Source: Planctomycetota bacterium
GTDB taxonomy: Bacteria; Planctomycetota; UBA1135; GCA-002748355
Assembly (NCBI GenBank): GCA_020638795.1
Contig: JACKHW010000005.1
Location: 434,001-498,000 of the forward strand
Direction of reading: 5' to 3'
Length of the DNA: 64,000 nt
In this document: one piece after another, positions 27,307-34,404 of the stretch
Position numbering within the stretch: the stretch's first letter is position 1
Layout of the letters: the number at the start of each line of letters is the position of its first letter
Translations under genes and position numbers: made by a program
The notes under the pieces: generated by a model
The model's database searches: none
The model's input: the letters and a program-made list of their open reading frames with translations, nothing else
What the model was told of the DNA's origin: nothing

Positions 27307-29762
27307 CGCTTGATCAGTCGCTTCGCATGCGGCGACAGCGGCGGGCGCGCCTCGGGCATCTCACCACCGAATGCCGGCGGCCGATCGACCGCTTTTCGAT
27401 AGAAGAAGCTCGACTCCGCGTCGAACGGCACGATGCTCGTCGTCTCGTTGCGCCACTCACCGCCGCGCCAGAGATCGTCGAATTCGTCCAACCGAAACTC
27501 GCCGAGCTTCGCCGCGCCCGAATGACACTCGCTGCAGTGCACGAGCAGGATCGGGAGGACGTCACGGCTGTAGTGCAGACGTCGTTCGGGAATGCCGATC
27601 CCGCGTCGCAACGCTTCGTTTTGCAGAAGGGGCGCGAAGAGCGGCGGTAGCCCCGACGTTCCGACTTCGGGGATACCATCGTCGTCACTGTCCGGATTGC
27701 CATCGCCGAACGTCTCGCCCGATTCCGGCCATTCGGCGAGCACGAGCTGCTTCGATGCGCGCCGCCACACGAGCGACCACACCTCGCCACCCGTCGCGAC
27801 GCCCGCATCACGCCAAAGCCGGAGCGCAGCGAGAAGGCGCGCCGCGGTCACCGGCGTCATGCTGGCTGCTTGGCTCCCGGGGTAGTCACGCGGAAGAGAT
27901 TGGATCGAGAACCCGCTCAGCAAGCGCTCGGCGATCTGGTTCGCGGCCTCGACCAACACCTTGGACCCGAGCACGCGCCCCGCGTCGAACAGGCCGGCCG
28001 CGAGCGATGCTGTCGCCGAGAGATCTGCGTGGATGTTCGACGGCTTGCCGGCCACGAGGTCATGACTCTCGTAGACGGATCCGTTGCCGAACAGCAGATA
28101 CTGGACGGCGAGTTCCGCCTGCGAAGCCAAGAAGGGACGGAACTCCGTCGAATCCGGACGGGCCTCGACGGCTGCTGCCAGCGCGGAGAGCAGCTCGCCG
28201 GTCGAATCCGCGAAGGCGACATGACCGCGTCCCTCGCCCGTGATCGCATCGAGCCCCGATCGGTCGACGCAGAGACCGGTCTTGGGATCGACGTGCATCG
28301 CCTTCAGGTTGGCGAGCACGACACGGAGTCCATCGAGGCCCGGCGCCGGCGGGATATCGGGAATGCTATCGTCCTTCTCGACCGCACCACCGTCGATCCA
28401 ATCGGCGATGAGCTGGATCTCCTGTGGTGACATGTAAGGACCGCCATCCGGCATGCGTTTGCTGACCGGTGGACGATCGAGCGCAACGATCTGCCAGAGG
28501 AGACTCGACGCCGAATCTCCCTTCACGACCACAGGGTTGGTCGCTTGGTTCTGGCCGCCCTTGAGCACGTCTTCGTACGTGCCGACCCGAAACTGGTTCT
28601 TCTGTCCTGGATCGTGACACTGGCCGCCCGAGCAACTGAAGGCGAGCAGCCCCGCGATGTGCTTGTCCCATGAGATCGTGTCTTGCGGCAGGCTGCCGTC
28701 GCCGGACTTCTTCGAGGCTGCGCTCGGTTGCGGCGGATCGCCGAACGGATCACCACGGAAGAGTCGCGCGAGGCGCGGGTGATTCTGCTGCGGGTCGGCG
28801 AGCCACGCGAGTTCGGCACTCGCGCGCAAGAAGCGCGCTTGATCGATCAAGTTGGATCCGCGATCGACGACGTAGTATCGCGGAGCGCCGCCGGCCTCCA
28901 GGTCGTGCGCGAGACGCGCTGGCAAGACTCGAGGCTCGATCGCGGGATCGTACTTCGCGGGATCGGCAATACTCGTGAGCCGTGCACCGTCCCACGCGAG
29001 CGATTCGATCACGCAGCGCTCGGCAGCAACGGCTTGCTCGAGTAGGAGAAGTCCACGCATGCCGTTCTCGGACGTCGCTCCGTACAGGTCGCCACGCCCG
29101 GCAGCCAGCAGGGTCGTCGCACTGCGGAGACTCGAGAGCATCGTCATCGCGATCTGACCGATCGTGAATTGCCGACCCGTCGCCGGTGCATCCACGAGGC
29201 GAAGACTCGCGGCATCGTTGCGACCGGTGACGGTGCCTCGCAAACGACCCGAGAGTTCGCGGGGGAACAGGAAGCCTGGCGCGGTCCCGTCGGGCACCGC
29301 CGCGTTCGCCCGAAACGAGTAGCGCGCACGCTGCATCGCCATGACTTCGTCACGGGTCGTTCCGTTCTGATTGGTGTCCTCGATCGCGTTGGTCGTCGCG
29401 ACGCGCGCCGTCCAGGGCGAAAATGCCGGATCGACGCCAACCCCACTCTCGAGCAGCAGGTGTCGAACGACACCGTCGCCGATCGCCGTCGCCTCGGCAC
29501 GTGTCTCCAGCGACACCTCGTCGGGCCAGCCGGTTCCCGGGCCACCGATCAACTTGCGGCTCGGTAACAGCAACTCGGCGGCGAGGTAGAGCTGTCCCTC
29601 CGCATCGAGAGGCGCATCCGTACGGCTGGGCGGCGCATCGACGGTCACGGACGCGACACCTTGATTGGTGTCGGGGTTGCACGCAGGGATCGCGAGTAGC
29701 AAACCGACGAGCGCGACATCGTGAGCCAAAGCGCGGCGGCGTAGGGAGTTGCGAGAGCGCAT
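27276..29762 (-). CDS. Heme-binding lipoprotein with two cytochrome-c-like motifs
   Basis: 828 residues from the ATG at 29762, which opens a lipoprotein signal (LVGLLLAIPAC, Cys about 27). Two heme-attachment candidates are visible. One is a non-standard CSGGQCH (four residues between the cysteines) near the middle, in the context LLAFSCSGGQCHDPGQKNQF. The other is a canonical HCSECHSGAAK near the C-terminus. The first is followed by RMPDGGPYMSPQEIQLIADW and the second by GGEMPEARPPLSPHAKRLIK, so both sit in the usual planctomycete cytochrome-c domain layout. The N-terminal ~370 residues and the helical region between the two domains are unassigned. The downstream membrane-protein gene overlaps its end. 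Probably an electron-transfer or sensor lipoprotein. Confidence 0.78.
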   Translation of the reverse strand: MRSRNSLRRRALAHDVALVGLLLAIPACNPDTNQGVASVTVDAPPSRTDAPLDAEGQLYLAAELLLPSRKLIGGPGTGWPDEVSLETRAEATAIGDGVVRHLLLESGVGVDPAFSPWTARVATTNAIEDTNQNGTTRDEVMAMQRARYSFRANAAVPDGTAPGFLFPRELSGRLRGTVTGRNDAASLRLVDAPATGRQFTIGQIAMTMLSSLRSATTLLAAGRGDLYGATSENGMRGLLLLEQAVAAERCVIESLAWDGARLTSIADPAKYDPAIEPRVLPARLAHDLEAGGAPRYYVVDRGSNLIDQARFLRASAELAWLADPQQNHPRLARLFRGDPFGDPPQPSAASKKSGDGSLPQDTISWDKHIAGLLAFSCSGGQCHDPGQKNQFRVGTYEDVLKGGQNQATNPVVVKGDSASSLLWQIVALDRPPVSKRMPDGGPYMSPQEIQLIADWIDGGAVEKDDSIPDIPPAPGLDGLRVVLANLKAMHVDPKTGLCVDRSGLDAITGEGRGHVAFADSTGELLSALAAAVEARPDSTEFRPFLASQAELAVQYLLFGNGSVYESHDLVAGKPSNIHADLSATASLAAGLFDAGRVLGSKVLVEAANQIAERLLSGFSIQSLPRDYPGSQAASMTPVTAARLLAALRLWRDAGVATGGEVWSLVWRRASKQLVLAEWPESGETFGDGNPDSDDDGIPEVGTSGLPPLFAPLLQNEALRRGIGIPERRLHYSRDVLPILLVHCSECHSGAAKLGEFRLDEFDDLWRGGEWRNETTSIVPFDAESSFFYRKAVDRPPAFGGEMPEARPPLSPHAKRLIKRWIDAGAVRD

Positions 29763-29928
29763 GGGATCGAGTGTAGCAGACCCTCGAGGAACCGGAAGAA
29801 GCGCACGATCACGAGAAACGCTCCCGCGATGCGATGGACTCGCCCGGGCTCTCGACCGCGCTGCGGACCGTCGCGAAAAACGACGCATACAGGCGCATTC
29901 GCGGACGGTCGAGGTATGGTTCGTACGC

Positions 29929-30252
29929 ATGGGAATCGTCTGGGACAGCGATCAGGGAGCGACCTGCCCGCTCTGTGCTCGCCCGAAGAAGAGCTGCAAC
30001 TGCACGCGCACGCCCGTGCAGACCGGAGATGGCATCGTTCGCCTTCGCATCGAGAAGAGCGGTCGCAAGGGAAAAACCGTGACCGTGATCACGGGGCTTC
30101 CGGTCGAACGAGCCCAAGAGATCTTCAAGGCACTGAAGAAGCGCTGCGGCGCCGGTGGCTCGCTCGACGGTTGTGACGCCGAGATCCAGGGGGATCACCG
30201 CGACGTGATCCGTGCCGAACTGGCGAAGCTCGAACTCTCCGTGAAAGGCTGA
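29929..30252 (+). CDS. yciH: SUI1/YciH-family translation initiation factor
   Basis: 107 residues, typical of bacterial YciH (eIF1 homologue), which tunes start-site fidelity on the 30S subunit. The start at the ATG at 29929 places a zinc-ribbon-like cluster (Cys13, Cys16, Cys23, Cys25) at the N-terminus, as in many family members. The SUI1 core follows: VRLRIEKSGRKGKTVTVITG, KALKKRCGAGGSL, EIQGDHRDVIRAELAKL. A longer frame is open upstream, but it crosses the divergent promoter region of the heme lipoprotein. The HAD phosphatase gene begins 4 bp after its stop, suggesting an operon. Confidence 0.92.
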   Translation: MGIVWDSDQGATCPLCARPKKSCNCTRTPVQTGDGIVRLRIEKSGRKGKTVTVITGLPVERAQEIFKALKKRCGAGGSLDGCDAEIQGDHRDVIRAELAKLELSVKG

Positions 30253-30256
30253 GACC

Positions 30257-30895
30257 GTGCACGAGGCCATCCTGTTCGACCTCGACGGCACGCTGATCGA
30301 TTCGATCGAACTCATCATTCGCAGCTACGAGCACACGCTGCGCGAACACGGCAAACCCGCTGCGTCGCGCGATCAGATCCTCGGATACATCGGCATTCCG
30401 TTACGCACGCACCTCGTCGCGTACGCGTCGAGTGAAGCCGAAGTCCAGGAGATGATGGTCACGTACAGGGCGTGGAATCACCTGCATCACGACGAGTTCG
30501 TGCGACCATTTCCCGGCGTGGACAGCATGCTGGCATCCTTGAAAGCGCAGAACACGACGATCGCGGTCGTCACGAGCAAGTTGTCGGATGCGGCGTGGCG
30601 CGGCTTGTCCCACTGCAAGCTCGAGCACTTCTTCGACGTCCTCATCGGCGCCGACGACGTCGACAAGCACAAGCCGGACCCGACCCCGCTCCTCGTCGCG
30701 TGCTCACGCCTCGGCGTGGAGCCCACCCGGAGCGTCTACGTCGGCGACTCGGTGCACGACATGGCTGCCGCCTGCGCTGCCGAGATGGGTGCCATCGGCG
30801 CGGGCTGGGGTCCGTTCGATGCCGAAGCACTCACGGTCGCTGGCGCGCAGTGCGTCCTCGACTCACCCGAAGACGTTGCCGGCATCCTACGCTGA
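30257..30895 (+). CDS. HAD-superfamily phosphatase (Gph/PpaX-like)
   Basis: 212 residues from a GTG at 30257. Motif I FDLDGTLID (Asp8, Asp10), motif II VVTSK, motif III lysine region KHKPDPTPLL and motif IV YVGDSVHDMAAA are all present, with an alpha-helical subclass I cap between motifs I and II. This fits phosphoglycolate phosphatase or pyrophosphatase PpaX-type enzymes, but the physiological substrate cannot be told. It follows the yciH gene by 4 bp. It ends 15 bp before the convergent methyltransferase gene. Confidence 0.88.
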   Translation: MHEAILFDLDGTLIDSIELIIRSYEHTLREHGKPAASRDQILGYIGIPLRTHLVAYASSEAEVQEMMVTYRAWNHLHHDEFVRPFPGVDSMLASLKAQNTTIAVVTSKLSDAAWRGLSHCKLEHFFDVLIGADDVDKHKPDPTPLLVACSRLGVEPTRSVYVGDSVHDMAAACAAEMGAIGAGWGPFDAEALTVAGAQCVLDSPEDVAGILR

Positions 30896-30910
30896 GCGCG
30901 GGATCCTCGG

Positions 30911-31666
30911 TCATCGTCCACGGTCCAGAATGCCGGCACGCATGCGAATCGGCCACGTGACGCGGTGCTCGCCGTCGCCCCACGCGGTGCGCAAGTCCGC
31001 TTCGAATGTCGCCAATGCGTCCGCGCCCTCGGTGCGTCGCGCGGCCCGAACCGCGGACCAAGTATCGATGTAGCCGAGCATGTCCGCCACGTTCCAACGG
31101 CGTTCGATCGCGAGGGGAGGAGGTTCCACTTCGGCGAACGGGAACGCCAGTGTTCGGTATCCGGCTTCGACGTGCTGCCGCTCGGGCGGCCAGTGTGTCG
31201 CGAGACGCGAACGATGCAGCCACTCGACGAGGTTCGCGCTCGCCGTGGCATCATGCACACGCGGTCGCTCATAGCAGAGCAGGACGACTGCGGCACCCGG
31301 CTTTGCCACGCGGCGAACTTCGCGATACAGCAACTCCAGGTCGAACCAATGCGCGGCTTGCGCCGCGACGACGAGATCGAGACTCGCCTCCTCGATCCAA
31401 TCCGGAGCTTCGCGAGCCAAACGATACTCGACCGCAGGGTGGCACTCGGCAGCGTCGAGCTGAGCCTGACTCGCATCGGTGGCGAGGACGTGGGAGAAAC
31501 GACTCGCGAGCAACGTCGAGAGCTGCCCGGATCCGCATCCCACATCCCACGCACGCTCGCGCTCGGGCGCCAGATCGGCGAGGAAGTCGACGACGCTGCG
31601 AGGATACGTCGGTCGATGCCGGGCGTACGAGGCGGAAGCATCACTGAAGTGGTCGTGGAACGTCAC
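30911..31666 (-). CDS. Class I SAM-dependent methyltransferase
   Basis: 251 residues. I start at a GTG at 31666 because homology begins at once with FHDHFSDASASYARHRPTYP, the usual start of this family; the longer open frame upstream has no such content. Motif I AWDVGCGSGQLSTLLA, motif II VLATDASQAQLDAA, motif III DLVVAAQAAHWFD and the following VRRVAKPGAAVVLLCYE are all clear. It resembles the Ubie/Coq5-like methyltransferase type 11 family, often of unknown substrate. It is divergent from the selenoprotein gene with 112 bp between starts. Confidence 0.85.
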   Translation of the reverse strand: MTFHDHFSDASASYARHRPTYPRSVVDFLADLAPERERAWDVGCGSGQLSTLLASRFSHVLATDASQAQLDAAECHPAVEYRLAREAPDWIEEASLDLVVAAQAAHWFDLELLYREVRRVAKPGAAVVLLCYERPRVHDATASANLVEWLHRSRLATHWPPERQHVEAGYRTLAFPFAEVEPPPLAIERRWNVADMLGYIDTWSAVRAARRTEGADALATFEADLRTAWGDGEHRVTWPIRMRAGILDRGR

Positions 31667-31778
31667 GGAGTCACGCTCTTTCTGAAGCAGATGGCGACGG
31701 CGCGCGCACGAATGCGGAGCATCGCGTAGCCTCTCCGAACATCGTCTCCGATCGAAGCGCCCAGCGCGACCCGTACTC

Positions 31779-33185
31779 ATGAAGCACCGAATCGCCTCGA
31801 CCATCGCCCCTCTCGGGGTTGCTCTTCTCGCCCTGGCCCCTCTCGCTCTGGCACTGACGGTCTTCGTCGCATCGAGCGCATCCGCCACGGCACAGCGTCG
31901 TGGTGAAGGCCAGCAAGTGCTCGACGACCGGGAACTCATGCTCGATTCGGACACCTGGATCTACGGGGACCTCGAACGAGGACTCCGTGAGGCGAGGAAG
32001 TCCGGCAAGCCGATCCTGCTCGTCTTCCGCTGAGTGCCGTGAACGGATTGCCAATCCTTCGACGCGCAGTTGGCGCGTCCCTCGAACGAAACGGAATCTG
32101 GTAAGGCTGTTCTCGAGCTGCTCGACAAGTTCGTCTGCGTTCGCATGGTCTACGCGAACGGCACGGACCTCACGATGTTCCAGTTCGACAACGACCTGAC
32201 GTTCGCAGCGTTCTTCCTCAACGCGGACCGAAAGATCTACGGCCGCTATGGCACGCTTCCCTCCCCGCGATCGGGGGTCGCGGGAGTTTCGCAGCGCGGA
32301 TTCATCGCCGCCATGCAAGGAGCGCTCGAACTCCATCGCGCGTATCCGTCAAACGAAGCGTCCCTCGCGGACAAGCGCGGACCGAAGAGCCCGGTCGCGG
32401 TGCCCGAAGACTTCGACGATCTCGTCGAGTATCAGAACCGCATCGAATGGTCGACCCGAGCGGTCTCACGATCCTGTATGCACTGTCACCAGATCGGGAG
32501 TGCACGCTTCCAGCACTATCGCTACCGGAAGCAACCCGTGCCCGAGAACGTACTGTTCCCGTGGCCGATGCCCACTGCGCTCGGTCTCGTACTCGACGTC
32601 GATCGCGTAGCCCACGTGCAACGCGTCGAAGAGGACTCGATCGGCAAGCGCGCAGGCCTCGAGCCGGGCGACGACATCGTCGAACTCGCCGGACAGCCGA
32701 TCCTCTCGATCGCGGACATCCAATGGGTGCTGCACACGGCAAACGACCCGTGCCGCATCGCGGCCGTCGTGCACCGTGGTGAGCAACGCGTCGAACTCGA
32801 ACTCGATCTGCCGCGCGGATTCCGCAGGCCTCGCGACGGCATCCCGTTCCGCTGGACGGATCGGCACCTGTCGCTCGGCCGCGTGTCGGGTCTCGGAATC
32901 GGAGTCCGTTTGCGAGACCTGACCGACGACGAGCGACGAGAAGCCGGAATCCCGAAGGACCGTCTCGCAATCGTAGAAGCCAGTGGCGGCGGCCGACGCT
33001 TCGGCCGTGGAAGCCTCACCCTCGAACCCGGCGACACCGTCGTCGCGATCGATGGCTTCGACGATCGGATGAGCGAGAGCGACGTCTATGCGCACTGCCT
33101 CCAGAAGCACGCGCCCGGCGATGTCGTGAAGCTCACGGTGATGCGCGGAGGCAAGCGCATCGAGCTCCGCGCGACGCTGCGCTGA
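31779..33185 (+). CDS. Thioredoxin-fold/heme/PDZ selenoprotein with UxxU motif (two in-frame TGA read as Sec)
   Basis: A 468-residue protein if TGA at 32031-32033 and 32040-32042 are read as selenocysteine. Both stops lie in one frame that continues without interruption to 33185. The order is a signal peptide or membrane anchor (residues 5-38); a thioredoxin-like segment in which LREARKSGKPILLVFR is followed by U85-V-P-U88-T-D-C91; a single heme site CMHCH (233-237); then PDZ-like segments (LEPGDDIVELAGQPILSIAD and LEPGDTVVAIDG). The two TGAs fall exactly on the two Cys positions of a CxxC redox motif, and the downstream half keeps normal codon use. I recall a planctomycete family called Trx7/PDZ domain-containing (seleno)protein, which fits. 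A SECIS-like hairpin follows at 32061-32079. Conventional gene finders will split it into a fragment ending at 32033 and one beginning near 32070. Confidence 0.85.
32058..32086 (+). promoter_or_regulatory. Candidate bacterial SECIS element
   Basis: A perfect 7-bp stem, GACGCGC (32061-32067) with GCGCGTC (32073-32079), closes a 5-nt loop AGTTG. TTC/GAA (32058-32060, 32084-32086) can extend the stem across a 4-nt bulge. The loop has G at its second position, as the bacterial SECIS consensus expects. From the loop back to the second TGA are 25 nt, and to the first TGA 34 nt. Both distances fall in the range usually quoted for bSECIS (about 16-37 nt). Confidence 0.7.
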
Positions 33186-33192
33186 CGCGCGA

Positions 33193-34404
33193 TCAACGGA
33201 ACAATCGCGTTGTATCGAACTCGAGCAGATCGATCGAGGCGTAACCGCCGGCCTCGTAGACGAGGCCGAGCTGCACTCCGGGTAGCTTCAGTAGATTCGA
33301 GTAGGCAGCCGCGCCCTCGTCGACGGTGACGTGATGCGGCCAAGTCCGGCCCTCGTCGTCGCTCCACCAGATCGTGAGGCGAGAGCGCTCGTTGCCATAT
33401 GGACTCGAGAAGAGGATTCGCCCAGGCGTCGACGACCCCACGCTTTCTCCACGCGCGATGCCGGCCTCGATGGGCCACGTCCAGCGCAGCAGGCTCGCTT
33501 GGCAGACGGGAGTACGCAGTGCGTCCTCGAGTCTCACCGTGGACCACGTTGCCCCCCCATCACGGCTCGTCGCGAGCGCTCGATTGCCTTTGCCGTGATA
33601 CGACCGCATGGCTTGGAGCACGCTACCGTCCGCGAGTTCGACGAGCGTCGACTCGTTGGTCCGATCTTCGTGGGCACCACCGAGTTGCCAGGTCTTGCCG
33701 TGATCGTCGGACCAGAACACGTGGCTGCGGTAAGGGTGCTTGGTCGCGTCACGGTGATCGGAATGATTGGCCGGGAAGAGCAAGCGCCCTGCGTGTTCGC
33801 CGCGCTCGAGTTGGATCGCGTTGCAGGGTCCGAGTGCATACCAGCGCCAATGCGGCTCTTTGACGGACTTGGTGATGTCTCGCGGCTCGCTCCACGTCAC
33901 GCCGTCGTCTTCGCTGTGCGTGACGAAGACGAGTCGCTCGCGCTCCGCTTCTCCCTTCATGACCTTGGACTCGTGATCACTCCCGAGCGCCCACGTCATC
34001 GCGAGCCATACGAAGCCGGTCTGCGTATCGACCACCGGACAAGGATTGCCGCACGTGTTGCCCGGATCGTTCCGGATGCACGCGCTTGGCGACCACGTCT
34101 TGCCACCATCCTCCGATCGACGAACGAGCATGTCGATGTCGCCGGCATCGCCGCGTCCGGTCCTTCGACCTTCGCAGAAAACGAGGATCGTGCCGCGCTT
34201 CGTGACGACGCACGCCGGGATGCGGTACGTGTGATAGCCGTCCTTACCGCTCTCGAAGACCTTCGCGCGACGTGTGACGAGTGTCTCGACCTTCGCTCGA
34301 ACCTTCGAATCGGCGATTGCCCCCTCGTCCTTCTGTGCGAACAGTGGACTCACCATCGCGAGGACGATCGCCGCCCGAATCGTGAACCGAGAGCATCCCT
34401 TCAT
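33193..34404 (-). CDS. Exo-alpha-sialidase (BNR/Asp-box, GH33-like)
   Basis: 403 residues with a signal peptide (residues 5-24, ending SPLFAQ). It should cleave terminal sialic acids outside the cytoplasm. It has the arginine-containing YRIP motif near residue 60 (YHTYRIPACVV) and five Asp boxes: SEDGGKTW, SEDDGVTW, SDDHGKTW, SRDGGATW and SDDEGRTW. The Glu/Tyr region near the end (LVYEAGGYASIDLLEFD) fits the GH33 nucleophile context. Its start codon overlaps the stop of the kinase gene 34401-36974 as ATGA, so the two are probably translated together. It may alternatively act on a related sugar. Confidence 0.9.
   Translation of the reverse strand: MKGCSRFTIRAAIVLAMVSPLFAQKDEGAIADSKVRAKVETLVTRRAKVFESGKDGYHTYRIPACVVTKRGTILVFCEGRRTGRGDAGDIDMLVRRSEDGGKTWSPSACIRNDPGNTCGNPCPVVDTQTGFVWLAMTWALGSDHESKVMKGEAERERLVFVTHSEDDGVTWSEPRDITKSVKEPHWRWYALGPCNAIQLERGEHAGRLLFPANHSDHRDATKHPYRSHVFWSDDHGKTWQLGGAHEDRTNESTLVELADGSVLQAMRSYHGKGNRALATSRDGGATWSTVRLEDALRTPVCQASLLRWTWPIEAGIARGESVGSSTPGRILFSSPYGNERSRLTIWWSDDEGRTWPHHVTVDEGAAAYSNLLKLPGVQLGLVYEAGGYASIDLLEFDTTRLFR

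Noticed and set aside
31779..32033. A separate 84-residue secreted protein followed by a pseudogene.
   Set aside because: The frame continues after two TGAs with intact downstream domains; the stops sit exactly on CxxC positions and a SECIS-like hairpin follows, so a selenoprotein explains the data better than a broken gene.
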